This document shows positions 35,072 to 45,318 of a stretch of DNA of 48,487 bases, one piece after another. The stretch comes from an uncultured Lachnospiraceae bacterium (GTDB lineage Bacteria; Bacillota; Clostridia; Lachnospirales; Lachnospiraceae). Every line of letters begins with the position of its first letter. The stretch's first letter is position 1. The notes below the pieces were generated by a model, which was not told where the DNA came from, did no database searches, and saw nothing but the letters and a program-made list of their open reading frames with translations. The position numbers and the translations under genes are program-made. The stretch spans positions 1 through 48,487 of the forward strand of contig CADCIK010000020.1 in the NCBI GenBank assembly GCA_902801415.1, in the 5' to 3' direction.

Positions 35072-36018
35072 GCGCTGACAGAAACAGCAGTGAATGGACG
35101 AATAAAGGCGCGCTTCCGGATATGTCCGTGGAGATCGCGGGCGTTACCCTCAAAAATCCGGTCATGACCGCGTCAGGGACCTTTGGCTCCGGTATGGAAT
35201 ACTCGGAGTTTGTAGACCTGAATCATCTCGGCGCTGTTGTGACCAAGGGCGTCGCGAATGTGCCGTGGGAGGGAAATCCCACACCCCGCGTCGCAGAGGT
35301 TTACGGGGGTATGCTCAACGCCATCGGCCTGCAGAATCCCGGGATCGACGTGTTTATTGAGAGAGATCTCGCGTTTCTCAAACAATTTGATACCAAAGTC
35401 ATTGTCAATGTGTGCGGGCACACCGAGGAGGAATACCTGGAAGTGGTGGAGCGCCTCGCGGACCAGCCGGTGGATATGCTGGAGATCAACGTCTCCTGCC
35501 CCAATGTCAAGCAGGGCGCGATCCAGTTCGGGCAGGATCCCAAGTGCCTGTGCGACATCACGGAGAAAATCAAGAGAGTTGCCGGGCAGCCCGTGATCAT
35601 GAAACTGACTCCCAATGTGACGGACATCGCGCAGATGGCCCGCGCGGCGGAGGCGGGAGGTGCGGATGCGATCTCCCTCATCAATACGCTGATGGGGATG
35701 AAGATCGACGTAGAGAAGAGAAAATTTGTACTGGCCAATAAGACAGGAGGACTGTCCGGGCCTGCCATCAAACCCGTCGCGGTCAGGATGGTCTGGCAGG
35801 CTGCGCAGGCGGTCCGCATACCGGTCATAGGCATGGGCGGCATCGCCTCTGCAGAGGACGCGGTGGAGTTCATGCTTGCAGGCGCATCGGCGGTTGCAGT
35901 CGGTGCCATGAATTTCCATGATCCCTATCTGACTCAAAAAGTCGTTGACGGTATGGAACAGTATCTGATCAGACACAACATTAGTACAGCCAGAGAACTG
36001 ACAGGAGCCGTTTTATGA
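35068..36018 (+). CDS. pyrD: Dihydroorotate dehydrogenase, class 1B catalytic subunit
   Basis: It oxidises dihydroorotate to orotate using FMN and works with PyrK. I start at ATG 35068 behind GGAGGTGG (316 residues). Motifs are TASGTFGSGMEY, TKGV, PGIDVF, the catalytic Cys144 in INVSCPNVKQG (Cys marks class 1 enzymes), KLTPNVTDI, GGLSGPAIKPVA and GMGGIASAEDA. The first 18 residues extend beyond the usual start. It overlaps both pyrK and ispE by four bases. Confidence 0.96.
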   Translation: MSADRNSSEWTNKGALPDMSVEIAGVTLKNPVMTASGTFGSGMEYSEFVDLNHLGAVVTKGVANVPWEGNPTPRVAEVYGGMLNAIGLQNPGIDVFIERDLAFLKQFDTKVIVNVCGHTEEEYLEVVERLADQPVDMLEINVSCPNVKQGAIQFGQDPKCLCDITEKIKRVAGQPVIMKLTPNVTDIAQMARAAEAGGADAISLINTLMGMKIDVEKRKFVLANKTGGLSGPAIKPVAVRMVWQAAQAVRIPVIGMGGIASAEDAVEFMLAGASAVAVGAMNFHDPYLTQKVVDGMEQYLIRHNISTARELTGAVL

Positions 36019-36902
36019 GAAAAGTACAACAGACTGCGTACGCGAAGATCAACCTGAGTCTTGACGTACTGGGACGCAGGGATGACGGATATCACATAGT
36101 CAGAATGATCATGCAGACGATCGATCTGTGCGACGAGCTGACGTTTGAGACACAGGACCGGGAATGTCCGGCCATGGAGGTCGTTCTTGAAACGGACAGC
36201 GGGGAACTCTCCTGCGGAGAGGACAATCTGATCGTGCGGGCCGTGCGCTGCATGGAAGCCCGCTACGGGATCCGCAAAGACCTGAAGATCAGACTGAAAA
36301 AGCGGATCCCTGTCGCGGCCGGAATGGCCGGCGGCAGCACGGACGCGGCAGCAGCGCTCCGGGCGGTGAGGGACCTCTTTGTGCCGGATGTGAGCGATGA
36401 GGAACTGCAGAAGATCGGCGTCACACTCGGCGCCGACATCCCCTACTGCATCACGGGAGGCACACAGCTCTCGGAAGGGATCGGAGAAAAACTCCGGGCC
36501 CTGCCCGACGCCCCGCAGTGCGGACTGGTGATCTGCAAGCCTTCTATGGGCGTTTCAACCGCGGAAGTCTACACTCGCTATGACAGCCTGACAGACGTCA
36601 GACACCCGGATGTGGACGCGCAGATCGAAGCGATCCGCCGCGGCGATTTGGAAAATATGGCAAAATGCTGTATAAATGTATTGGAGGAAGTGACAGGCGC
36701 CATTTATCCGCAGATCGGAGAGATCGAGCGGTTCTTTGAAGAGAAAGGCGCGCTTGTATCACGAATGTCAGGAAGCGGTCCGACAGTATTCGCGATTTTT
36801 ACTACTCAGGAACAGGCACAGGAAGCGGCCGCAGCTTTTGCTGAAGCGCGTAAAGAAGAAGATTGTATAGTATTCCCGTGCAGATTTGTTTATCAGATAT
36901 AG
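36015..36902 (+). CDS. ispE: 4-diphosphocytidyl-2-C-methyl-D-erythritol kinase
   Basis: IspE phosphorylates CDP-methylerythritol in the MEP isoprenoid pathway. The 295-residue GHMP kinase has AYAKINLSLDVLGRRDDGYH, the ATP loop PVAAGMAGGSTDAAAA (99-114) and the C-terminal MSGSGPTVFAIF. It is coupled to pyrD by ATGA. The pairing with pyrimidine genes is probably positional, though the pathway consumes CTP. Confidence 0.95.
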   Translation: MRKVQQTAYAKINLSLDVLGRRDDGYHIVRMIMQTIDLCDELTFETQDRECPAMEVVLETDSGELSCGEDNLIVRAVRCMEARYGIRKDLKIRLKKRIPVAAGMAGGSTDAAAALRAVRDLFVPDVSDEELQKIGVTLGADIPYCITGGTQLSEGIGEKLRALPDAPQCGLVICKPSMGVSTAEVYTRYDSLTDVRHPDVDAQIEAIRRGDLENMAKCCINVLEEVTGAIYPQIGEIERFFEEKGALVSRMSGSGPTVFAIFTTQEQAQEAAAAFAEARKEEDCIVFPCRFVYQI

Positions 36903-36914
36903 ACGGAGGGAATC

Positions 36915-37616
36915 ATGGGAGAAGTGAAGTTGCTCGCCGCAGATATGGCAATGACGGAGGAACAGCAGTCCATGCCGCTGCGCGAGGCGGTGTTCATGTC
37001 ACTGCGCAAAGCGATCCTGACCGGTAAACTCAAACCGGGAGAGCGGCTCACAGAGGTGAAACTCGGAAAGCTTCTCGGAACCAGCAGGACTCCGATCAGG
37101 GAGGCAATCCGCAAGCTGGAACTGGAAGGCCTGGTGACGATCATTCCCGGCAGCGGAGCCAGAGTGTCAGGCATGACGGTCGAGGATCTGCAGGAAGTCA
37201 TGCAGGTCCGCAGCGCGTTGGAACAGCTCAGTGCGGGACTCGCCAGTGAAAGGATCACCGGGGATGAGAAAGAGCATCTGCGGGATGCCTGCAATGCTTT
37301 TATCCGGTCCACGCAGAATGGAGACAGCCTGGCGATCGCGGAAGCGGATGTACGGTTTCATGAAGTGATCCTCAAAGCTGCCAAAAACGAGAAGCTTGCC
37401 AGCATTCTGAACGGCCTCGCGGACAATATCTACCGCTATAGATATGAATTCATCCGGGACGACGATCACTACGAGCATCTGATCAGTGAGCACAATGAGA
37501 TCTTCCGTGCGATCTACAACGGCGACCGGGAAGGCGCTGAGAAAGCCGCCCGCAGCCATATCGCCCGCCAGTGGCACTATATCAGGGAGCAGCTTCTTAG
37601 AGAAAACGGAGAATAA
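36915..37616 (+). CDS. GntR-family regulator (FadR/FCD type)
   Basis: The 233-residue protein has an N-terminal winged helix-turn-helix (about residues 20-85: MPLREAVFMSLRKAIL, then TSRTPIREAIRKLELEGLV). An FCD ligand domain follows (about 95-225), with conserved metal-type positions in DVRFHEVILKAA and SEHNEIFRAI. Such proteins sense small organic acids or sugars. The ligand here is unknown. It lies 12 bp behind ispE with a GGAGGG site, which suggests cotranscription, but I see no operator. Confidence 0.9.
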   Translation: MGEVKLLAADMAMTEEQQSMPLREAVFMSLRKAILTGKLKPGERLTEVKLGKLLGTSRTPIREAIRKLELEGLVTIIPGSGARVSGMTVEDLQEVMQVRSALEQLSAGLASERITGDEKEHLRDACNAFIRSTQNGDSLAIAEADVRFHEVILKAAKNEKLASILNGLADNIYRYRYEFIRDDDHYEHLISEHNEIFRAIYNGDREGAEKAARSHIARQWHYIREQLLRENGE

Positions 37617-37621
37617 AGAAT

Positions 37622-38050
37622 TTGGCGACAGAGATTTGGCTCACTGTGACCGGGGAACAGAAGGACAGTGACGGCAGAAGTGATCGGAACGCGGTACGAT
37701 GCCGCGCGCTCTATGAAAAGAGAGGCGAAGAGCATATCTTTACCTACAGGGAGACGGACCCTGAGAGCGGGGCGGTGACAGACTCGGAGATGCTGTTTAC
37801 GGAGAATTCCTGCAGGATCATACGAAGAGGCGCGGTCAGGACGACCATGTGCTTTTCACCCGACAGTGAATATGAGTGTATGTACGGGACGGTTTTTGGC
37901 GAGATCCCGATGAAGATCACCGCAAAGAGGGTTGCGATGAAAAAGATCGGAGACAATTTCCATGCCAGAGTCTCCTACAGATTATCATTCCAGGGGTCAG
38001 ATCCCATGGAATGCGCAGTTACGATCAAAGCAGAGCCGATCGGCTCATAA
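37622..38050 (+). CDS. DUF1934 (YwiB-like) protein
   Basis: A 142-residue predicted soluble protein of the YwiB/DUF1934 group, a calycin-like beta-barrel of unknown role. Typical traits are the opening IWLTVTGEQ, the central FTYRETD...DSEMLF and the ending YRLSFQGSDPMECAVTIKAEP. The start is a TTG at 37622 behind GGAG, five bases past the GntR stop. It ends at a bidirectional terminator. Confidence 0.78.
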   Translation: MATEIWLTVTGEQKDSDGRSDRNAVRCRALYEKRGEEHIFTYRETDPESGAVTDSEMLFTENSCRIIRRGAVRTTMCFSPDSEYECMYGTVFGEIPMKITAKRVAMKKIGDNFHARVSYRLSFQGSDPMECAVTIKAEPIGS

Positions 38051-38071
38051 GGGGAAATCATCATACATAAA

Positions 38072-38108
38072 AAGAACCGGTGGAGCATCTGCTTCACCGG
38101 TTCTTGTC
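38072..38108. terminator. Bidirectional terminator behind ywiB-like gene
   Basis: Stem AAGAACCGGTG / CACCGGTTCTT with an inner AGC / GCT pair. A and T runs on both sides suit both convergent genes. Confidence 0.88.
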
Positions 38109-38166
38109 TGTTCACTGTAATTGTGTATTCCTGTGGATCAGTATGGAATAGCGGCTGCCTTCCGGA

Positions 38167-38646
38167 TCACTTGACGGGCTTCGCGCCTGCCTTCTCCTGC
38201 AGCTTGTCCATCTGCTTGCGCAGCCAGCTCTTCTTCACAGTTGTGTCTGCCACGAGCTTCTTGCCGCGCATGCCCTTGACTTCTACGATGTAGATGCCGC
38301 TGACCATTGCCTTGACCTGCTGGTTGAGCGGGATGATATCGAATACCTTCTCGTCCGCGATCAGGTTCATGAACCTTGCGCCAACCTTGGCCTTAACGAT
38401 CGGGACCTTGGAGCGCTTCGCATACCACGGAGTAGAGTCGATCACTTCCTGGGGGAGTCCTGACTCCTTGAGCTTGAGCCGCTTCTTGTCTACCGCCATG
38501 ATGACGACGGGCTGCTTGTTAGCCTGAAGCCGCTCGTTCTGCTCGTCCTGCTTCTTCTGCAGGTTCCTGCCCATGAAATAAAGAGCGATCAGAATGCCGA
38601 TCAATATCACAAGAATTACCAGTAAAACAATTGTACCTGTTTTCAA
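38167..38646 (-). CDS. Small membrane-anchored protein of unknown function
   Basis: I do not recognise a named family. The 159-residue product starts at a TTG (38646) with an excellent AGGAGG site eight bases upstream. It has one N-terminal membrane helix (VLLVILVILIGILIALYFMG, about 8-27), then a coiled, Lys/Gln/Glu-rich stretch (29-45) and a basic soluble domain (PVVIMAVDKKRLKLKES onward, including WYAKRSKVPIVKAKVG) ending in a Lys-rich tail. The domain is probably cytosolic. The gene is monocistronic, with promoter TTGCCT-17-TAAAAT at 38679-38707. Confidence 0.75.
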   Translation of the reverse strand: MKTGTIVLLVILVILIGILIALYFMGRNLQKKQDEQNERLQANKQPVVIMAVDKKRLKLKESGLPQEVIDSTPWYAKRSKVPIVKAKVGARFMNLIADEKVFDIIPLNQQVKAMVSGIYIVEVKGMRGKKLVADTTVKKSWLRKQMDKLQEKAGAKPVK

Positions 38647-38678
38647 ATCGAAACCCTCCTACTAATACGCTGCTTAAC

Positions 38679-38707
38679 ATTTTAACATTGAATGAAAAGC
38701 AAGGCAA
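38679..38707 (-). promoter_or_regulatory. Promoter of the small membrane protein gene
   Basis: Minus strand: TTGCCT (38702-38707), 17 bp, TAAAAT (38679-38684), about 33 bp before the TTG start. Confidence 0.55.
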
Positions 38708-38794
38708 CACGCGAATGAGAAAGATATTTTGGCAAAATATAGAAAAAATGTTACGAATTTCATGATAAGTTCACATTTGCATCGGGTAAAAAGC

Positions 38795-38823
38795 TTTTAA
38801 GAACAGGCTTCTTATGCTAAACT
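38795..38823 (+). promoter_or_regulatory. Possible promoter of the FKBP-like lipoprotein gene
   Basis: TTTTAA (38795-38800), 17 bp, TAAACT (38818-38823), with a TG at the extended -10 position. Confidence 0.4.
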
Positions 38824-38884
38824 GTACTAGTTATTTCGGTTTTATTTGTAACATGTATTACATTGGAAAGGCAGAACTTTAGTT

Positions 38885-40108
38885 ATGAAGAAAAGAGTTT
38901 TAGCGGCATTTTTAACTACAGCGATCGTAATGGCTATGACCGGCTGCGGCGGCAGCACAGCTGCGGAGTCCGCAGCATCCGCTACAACACAGGCAGCTTC
39001 CGCGGAAGTGGCGGCAGAAGATGAATGGGCCAATGATCCCACAGCCTACCTGTCCGGGATCACAGCATCTGATTATGTGGAACTTCCGGCGGATTACGCC
39101 GCACTGACAGTAGAAGTCGAACCTGCTGCAGAAGTTACGGACGAGGAAGTCGAGAACCTGATCGACAGCCAGAGAGAGTCTCGCAAGGAACTGCAGGAGA
39201 TCACGAACAGATCCGCCGTACAGGAAGGCGATGTCGTTAATATCGATTATGTCGGACGCATCGACGGCGAGGAGTTTGACGGCGGAAGTGCGGAAGGATA
39301 TAATCTTGAAATCGGTTCCGGCAGCTTTATCGAAGGATTTGAGAGCGGCCTGATCGATCAGAGAGTGGGAGACACCGTGACACTGGAACTCACATTCCCG
39401 GAGGATTACGGCGATTCGACCAAGGCCGGCGTAGACGCTGAGTTTGAAGTCACTATCAATTCGATCCAGCAGTATGTTGTCCCGGATCTGACGGATGACT
39501 TTGTGGCAGGTCTCGCGCTGCAGGATGAGTTCGGAAATGTTGTCGGCACAGTCGATGAGTTCCGTACTTATGTCAGAAATTATCTGATCGAGAACAATGA
39601 GAGCCAGTACACACAGAGACTGGAAGAGGCGATCAGAACGGCGCTCATCGAGAAGAGTACCTTTAAGGAAGATGTGCCGCAGGCCATGATCGAGAGGATC
39701 TATGATTCCATGGGACAGGAGCTCTCCTCCTATGCGCAGCAGTATGGCGTCGACTTAAAGACCCTTATGCAGCTTGCGTACGGTTCCACCGAGGACAGTT
39801 ACCTGCAGGATATCAAGGATCTGGCAGCGGAGAACGCCAAGAGCAATATCGTCCTCAAGGCAGTCGCGGATGCTCAGAACCTGAGCATGAGCGACGCGGA
39901 CTTCCAGGCGGAAGTGGAGAAGGCGATCAGCAGCACGACCGGATATACATCTGTGAGCGACGTGCCCAAGGAAGACATTGAGGCCTACAGAGAGGCGCTC
40001 GATAAGAGAAGCGCTATCGATTTCCTTAAGAATAAGGCAACCGTGATCGCGCCTGTTGCAGCTGAGGGCAGCACAGACGCGGCAGCGGAAGAGGAAGCAG
40101 CACAGTAA
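38885..40108 (+). CDS. FKBP-type peptidyl-prolyl isomerase lipoprotein, trigger-factor-like
   Basis: The protein is a surface foldase candidate of 407 residues. A lipoprotein signal ends at the lipobox MTGC, with Cys21 as the lipid anchor. A Ser/Ala-rich spacer follows. An N-terminal region (about 60-110) resembles the trigger-factor arm. The FKBP domain (about 115-195) has [34 protein letters not shown] and LTFPEDYG. The helical C-terminal region resembles the trigger-factor chaperone domain. It lacks the ribosome-binding tail and is exported, so a role in folding secreted proteins is likely (inference). Confidence 0.87.
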   Translation: MKKRVLAAFLTTAIVMAMTGCGGSTAAESAASATTQAASAEVAAEDEWANDPTAYLSGITASDYVELPADYAALTVEVEPAAEVTDEEVENLIDSQRESRKELQEITNRSAVQEGDVVNIDYVGRIDGEEFDGGSAEGYNLEIGSGSFIEGFESGLIDQRVGDTVTLELTFPEDYGDSTKAGVDAEFEVTINSIQQYVVPDLTDDFVAGLALQDEFGNVVGTVDEFRTYVRNYLIENNESQYTQRLEEAIRTALIEKSTFKEDVPQAMIERIYDSMGQELSSYAQQYGVDLKTLMQLAYGSTEDSYLQDIKDLAAENAKSNIVLKAVADAQNLSMSDADFQAEVEKAISSTTGYTSVSDVPKEDIEAYREALDKRSAIDFLKNKATVIAPVAAEGSTDAAAEEEAAQ

Positions 40109-40148
40109 TAACACAATATTTAGAAACAAAGGAGCGGGGAAATACATT

Positions 40149-41552
<1,404 letters not shown>

Positions 41553-41560
41553 GTTATATC

Positions 41561-41627
41561 ATGAGACAGGAGAGAGATCTCCTGTCTCATTGCTATATCA
41601 GACGGGAGACATCTCCCATCTGATATA
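41561..41627 (+). terminator. Tandem hairpins between asnS and guaA
   Basis: Hairpin 1 is a perfect 13-bp stem ATGAGACAGGAGA / TCTCCTGTCTCAT (41561-41573 / 41578-41590). Hairpin 2 (about 41594-41627) pairs TATATCAGA-c-GGGAGA with TCTCCC-a-TCTGATATA. Neither has a T run, so they may be attenuators, operators or stabilisers and not plain terminators. Confidence 0.6.
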
Positions 41628-41665
41628 CCTGCATCAGAAGAAAAGTGACCGGGAAAGGAGAGAGT

Positions 41666-43231
41666 ATGCCGATGAACAAAGAACTCATTATCGTTCTGGA
41701 TTTTGGCGGACAGTACAAGCAGCTGATCGCGAGAAGAGTCAGAGAATGCAATGTATATTGTGAGATCCACCCCTATACAAAGAAGCCGGCGGAGATCCTG
41801 GCGATGAATCCCAAGGGGATCATCCTGACAGGCGGTCCCAACAGCGTATACGCGGAGGACTCACCGACGTGTGATCCCGCGCTGTTTGGACTTGGTATTC
41901 CTGTTCTCGGCATCTGCTACGGATCCCAGCTCATGGCCTATAAGCTGGGCGGCAAAGTGGCGACAGCCCCTGTGAGCGAGTATGGCCATACTGCGATCGA
42001 GCTGGATGGCGTCAAGACCGACTCCAAACTCTTCAAAGGGATCGATGATCAGGGCGGTTCCACCTGCTGGATGAGCCACACGGACTACATAGCGCAAGTG
42101 CCGAGAGGATTTAAGATCACGGCACACACAGAGCACTGCCCTGTGGCTGCTATGGAGAATGCGGGCAGCAGGCTTTACGCTGTGCAGTTCCATCCGGAAG
42201 TGGTCCACACTCCTTTCGGGACACAGCTTCTCAAGAACTTCGTGCTGGATATCTGCGGATGCGCCGGCAGCTGGAAGATGTCATCCTACGTGGAAACAAC
42301 CGTGCAGGAACTGCGGGAGAGGATCGGAGACGGCAAAGTGCTCCTTGGCCTGTCAGGCGGCGTAGATTCCTCTGTGGCAGCGGCCCTGCTGGCGAGAGCG
42401 GTCGGAAAGCAGCTCACCTGCGTATTCGTTGACCACGGTCTTCTCAGAAAGGACGAAGGGGATGAAGTCGAGGCTGTATTCGGACCGGAAGGTCCCTTCG
42501 AGCTGAATTTTGTCCGCGTCAACGCGCAGGAGCGCTTTTATATCAAGCTCGCAGGCATTACTGATCCCGAGATGAAGAGAAAGATCATCGGCGCGGAGTT
42601 TATCAATGTCTTTGAAGAAGAGGCGAAGAAGATCGGCCAGGTTGATTTTCTGGCACAGGGAACCATCTATCCCGACGTGGTGGAGAGCGGGACCGGGAGC
42701 GGCGGCGCCGTGATCAAATCCCATCACAACGTGGGCGGCCTCCCCGAGCATGTGGATTTCAAGGAGATTGTTGAGCCGCTGCGGATGCTGTTTAAGGATG
42801 AAGTCAGACAGACCGGACTGGAGCTGGGCCTTCCCAGGCACCTTGTCTTCCGCCAGCCCTTCCCGGGACCGGGACTGGGCGTCCGGATTGTTGGCGATAT
42901 TACGGCCGAGAAAGTCCGGATCGTGCAGGAATCAGATGCGATCTTCAGGGAGGAACTGGATAAGGGCGGCATTGACACCGGCAAAGGACAGTTTTTTGCC
43001 GCGCTCTCTAATATGCGTTCCGTCGGCGTCATGGGAGACGGCCGCACCTACGACTATGCAGTAGTATTGCGCGGCGTTCTTACCAGCGATTTCATGACAG
43101 CGGAAGCGGCTGAGATCCCGTGGAATGTGTTGCAGATCTGCATGACGCGCATCATCAACGAGGTGAAGGGCGTCAACCGCGTACTCTATGACCTGACCAG
43201 CAAGCCTCCGGGAACGATCGAACTGGAATAA
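41666..43231 (+). CDS. guaA: GMP synthase (glutamine-hydrolysing)
   Basis: It aminates XMP to GMP. I start at ATG 41666 behind AGGAG (521 residues); a second ATG lies two codons on. The class I glutaminase domain has Cys84 in [10 protein letters not shown] and FHPEV. The ATP-pyrophosphatase domain has the P-loop LSGGVDSS (from about 229). The dimerisation domain ends KPPGTIELE, where the usual ending is TIEWE. The mobile element lies directly downstream, and guaA 3' ends are known integration hot spots. Confidence 0.97.
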   Translation: MPMNKELIIVLDFGGQYKQLIARRVRECNVYCEIHPYTKKPAEILAMNPKGIILTGGPNSVYAEDSPTCDPALFGLGIPVLGICYGSQLMAYKLGGKVATAPVSEYGHTAIELDGVKTDSKLFKGIDDQGGSTCWMSHTDYIAQVPRGFKITAHTEHCPVAAMENAGSRLYAVQFHPEVVHTPFGTQLLKNFVLDICGCAGSWKMSSYVETTVQELRERIGDGKVLLGLSGGVDSSVAAALLARAVGKQLTCVFVDHGLLRKDEGDEVEAVFGPEGPFELNFVRVNAQERFYIKLAGITDPEMKRKIIGAEFINVFEEEAKKIGQVDFLAQGTIYPDVVESGTGSGGAVIKSHHNVGGLPEHVDFKEIVEPLRMLFKDEVRQTGLELGLPRHLVFRQPFPGPGLGVRIVGDITAEKVRIVQESDAIFREELDKGGIDTGKGQFFAALSNMRSVGVMGDGRTYDYAVVLRGVLTSDFMTAEAAEIPWNVLQICMTRIINEVKGVNRVLYDLTSKPPGTIELE

Positions 43232-43237
43232 ATATTG

Positions 43238-43280
43238 AAAGTCCGGAAACCAGCATAAACACTGGGCTTCCGGACTTTTT
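43238..43280 (+). terminator. Terminator of guaA
   Basis: Stem AAAGTCCGGAA / TTCCGGACTTT with an inner CCAG / CTGG, followed by TTCT. The arms are 43238-43248 and 43268-43278. Confidence 0.88.
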
Positions 43281-43290
43281 CTATGTCTCG

Positions 43291-43312
43291 TGAGTACATT
43301 TTGAGTACACTT
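43291..43312. repeat. Paired TGAGTACA repeats at the presumed element end
   Basis: TGAGTACA at 43291-43298 and 43302-43309, spaced 11 bp, about one helical turn. They lie between the guaA terminator and the first element gene, where integrase arm-binding sites or the att core are expected. Confidence 0.55.
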
Positions 43313-43319
43313 TTCAAAA

Positions 43320-43961
43320 TTATTCCGTTTCAGAGTCGGCATCATCGCCGTGATCACAGGTCTTATCCAGTTTCTTCTGAGACGCCTGCAGGTCCAGCTC
43401 GATCTGCTCCAGCATCTCCCGAAAATCATCAGCGACATATTTCTCATCTTCAGAAGAATTTCCTTTTGTCAGCAGCTCCTGATCCTTCAGATATCCTTCA
43501 CGGTATAAACCTTCCCAACGAATAAAATCAGACAGGACAGATGAATCTGTCACTTTTAGTGCTGGCAGCATATTCCTATTCTCATCTTCCTGACCAGCCA
43601 CAGCAAAATACTGCGAGAGTACCGGGAGCAGGCGGATGCAGCATTGCTCTTCTTTGAAGGCACCATATCTGTCTTTCGGACCATCAACCTGAATCAGTCC
43701 GGCTTTATAAGCAGTCATCAATAATCCCATCAGATCTCCGCGTGTTTCCAGACGGAGAGCGCTCTGATCCATTCCATAGATCGCACTGAAGTTTACGTTC
43801 AATGCAGCTGCAATCTTCTCGACTTGAGGAGGGAGCGGCTGCATTTTATTTGTCTCGTATTTTCGGATGGAAACAGGATGGATTCCTGTCAATTCTGCAA
43901 GTTCTCCCTGTGTAATACCCCGCTGTTTGCGGAAATATTTTATTTTTTCGCCGATTGTCAT
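43320..43961 (-). CDS. Cro/C1-type helix-turn-helix repressor of the element
   Basis: The 213-residue protein starts at ATG 43961 (MTIGEKIKYFRKQRGITQGE) with a GGGG-type site upstream. The lambda-repressor-like domain covers residues 1-65 (ITQGELAELTGIHPVSIRKYETNKM). The rest is a helical domain with acidic C-terminus, unlike LexA/CI peptidase domains, so no self-cleavage is expected. It is divergent from the xis-int operon, and three matching inverted repeats lie in the shared promoter region. It is the likely regulator of excision and its own expression. Confidence 0.87.
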   Translation of the reverse strand: MTIGEKIKYFRKQRGITQGELAELTGIHPVSIRKYETNKMQPLPPQVEKIAAALNVNFSAIYGMDQSALRLETRGDLMGLLMTAYKAGLIQVDGPKDRYGAFKEEQCCIRLLPVLSQYFAVAGQEDENRNMLPALKVTDSSVLSDFIRWEGLYREGYLKDQELLTKGNSSEDEKYVADDFREMLEQIELDLQASQKKLDKTCDHGDDADSETE

Positions 43962-44046
43962 CGTATGTAATTCCCCTCTTCTCTTCGTATTCCGTACATA
44001 TGCTTGGTCCATATAGGATCGGGAGATATCTGTCACTACATAAAAC

Positions 44047-44075
44047 ATATCACAAACATAGCGACTTGGCTACAA
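44047..44075 (-). promoter_or_regulatory. Promoter of the element repressor
   Basis: Minus strand: TTGTAG (44070-44075), 17 bp, TGATAT (44047-44052). Operator 1 (TAGC-GACTTG-GCTA, 44059-44072) covers its spacer. Confidence 0.55.
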
Positions 44076-44141
44076 AATTTCCGTTAAGACATTGACGTAG
44101 CGAGAACGCTACAATATAATGAATGTAGCTAGTAAGCTACA
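44059..44141. promoter_or_regulatory. Three-operator switch of the mobile element
   Basis: Three inverted repeats share the form TAGC-N6-GCTA: 44059-44072 (spacer GACTTG), 44097-44112 (GTAGC-GAGAAC-GCTAC) and 44124-44141 (TGTAGC-TAGTAA-GCTACA). Centres are about 39 and 28 bp apart. They overlap the repressor promoter, the spacer of the xis promoter, and the xis leader respectively. Confidence 0.88.
44092..44120 (+). promoter_or_regulatory. Promoter of the xis-int operon
   Basis: TTGACG (44092-44097), 17 bp, TATAAT (44115-44120). Operator 2 fills the spacer, so a bound repressor would block RNA polymerase. Confidence 0.87.
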
Positions 44142-44163
44142 AAACAACAGGAGGAGGAAACAC

Positions 44164-44358
44164 ATGAGATCGGAAATGAATTTTGTGACAGCGGAACAGC
44201 TCGCAGAGATAATGGGAATTTCCAAAGGGCACGCCTACAAGATTATTCACGTGCTGAATGAAGAACTGCAGACCAAAGGATTCCTGACAGTATCCGGAAG
44301 AGTGCCCCGCAAGTATCTGGAAAAACGATGCTATGGAATCGAGGAGGTGAACACCTGA
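44164..44358 (+). CDS. Small helix-turn-helix protein, excisionase-like
   Basis: 64 residues, starting at ATG 44164 behind GGAGGAGG. The motif FVTAEQLAEIMGISKGHAYKII is a MerR/Xis-type winged helix, followed by GRVPRKYLEKRCYG. Its place directly before the integrase, with a one-base stop/start overlap, fits a recombination directionality factor. It could instead act as a transcription factor. Confidence 0.75.
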   Translation: MRSEMNFVTAEQLAEIMGISKGHAYKIIHVLNEELQTKGFLTVSGRVPRKYLEKRCYGIEEVNT

Positions 44359-45316
44359 TGAAACCTGAAAAAGATAAGAAGACAGGAAAATGGCTGATTC
44401 AATATCGCTATCGTGACTGGACGGGAAAGCTCAGAAAGAGCATGAAGAGGGGATTTAACACGAGAAGGGAAGCCGAGGAATGGCTTCGGAATTTCCTGCT
44501 GAAGCAGCAGAGCAATTTCGACATGAGGTTTAAGGACTTCGCGGATCTGTACTTCAAGGATATGGAAGCGCGGCTCAGGGAGCACACCATGATCAATAAG
44601 CACTACATTATGGATGACAAGGTGCTTCCGTATTTCGGAGAAAAGAAAATGAATGAGATAACTCCGGCTGATATTCGCAAATGGCAGACGGAACTCATCA
44701 ACAAGGGATATTCCAAGACGTATCTGAAGACCATCAATACTTCTGGACCAAAGAGGAATTCAATGCATTTGCCGACTGCATTATCGATAAGCGAGAGTCA
44801 TGGCTAGCATTTCAGATTCTGTTCTGGACCGGGATGCGGATCGGGGAACTGCTGGCGCTGGAAATCAATGATGTAAATCTGCAGACCAGAGTGATCTCTG
44901 TTACCAAATCCTATCAACGGCTAAGAGGAAAAGACATTATTACACCGCCTAAGACACCGAAGAGCATCCGTGACATCACAATCCCTGAATTCCTGGTAGA
45001 GGATATCCGCGATTATCTGGAAGACCGTTATGATCCGGATCCGGATGAACCTCTGATCCCCGTTACCAAGACTTTTCTGGAAAAGGAGCTGCAGCGCGGG
45101 ATTAAGGCCAGCGGAGTCAAGAAGATTCGGCTTCATGATTTAAGGCACAGTCACGCAAGCCTTCTGATTGAACTTGGTTTCTCACCGAAGGAGATAGCGG
45201 ACCGGCTCGGACATGAAAAGATCGAAACGACTCTGAATACGTATTCCCATCTGTATCCCAACAAGCAGGCGAAAATTGCAGAACGGCTCGATCGTTTCGG
45301 CAGGGAGGAGGAATAA
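44358..45316 (+). pseudogene. int: Tyrosine integrase with an internal deletion and frameshift
   Basis: The N-terminal part (from 44358) has the AP2-like arm-binding domain (KTGKWLIQYRYRDWTGKLRK) and the SAM-like core-binding domain, up to SKTYLKTIN. Near 44738-44741 the frame changes, and the catalytic domain resumes at FWTKEEFNAFADCI. In related integrases about 30-40 residues lie between these points, so a loss of roughly 100 bp is inferred. The catalytic residues remain: Arg in TGMRIGELL, HDLRHSHAS, LGHEKIETT and Tyr in LNTYSHL. If real, the lesion would immobilise the element unless a trans-acting integrase exists. Confidence 0.88.
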
Positions 45317-45318
45317 AA

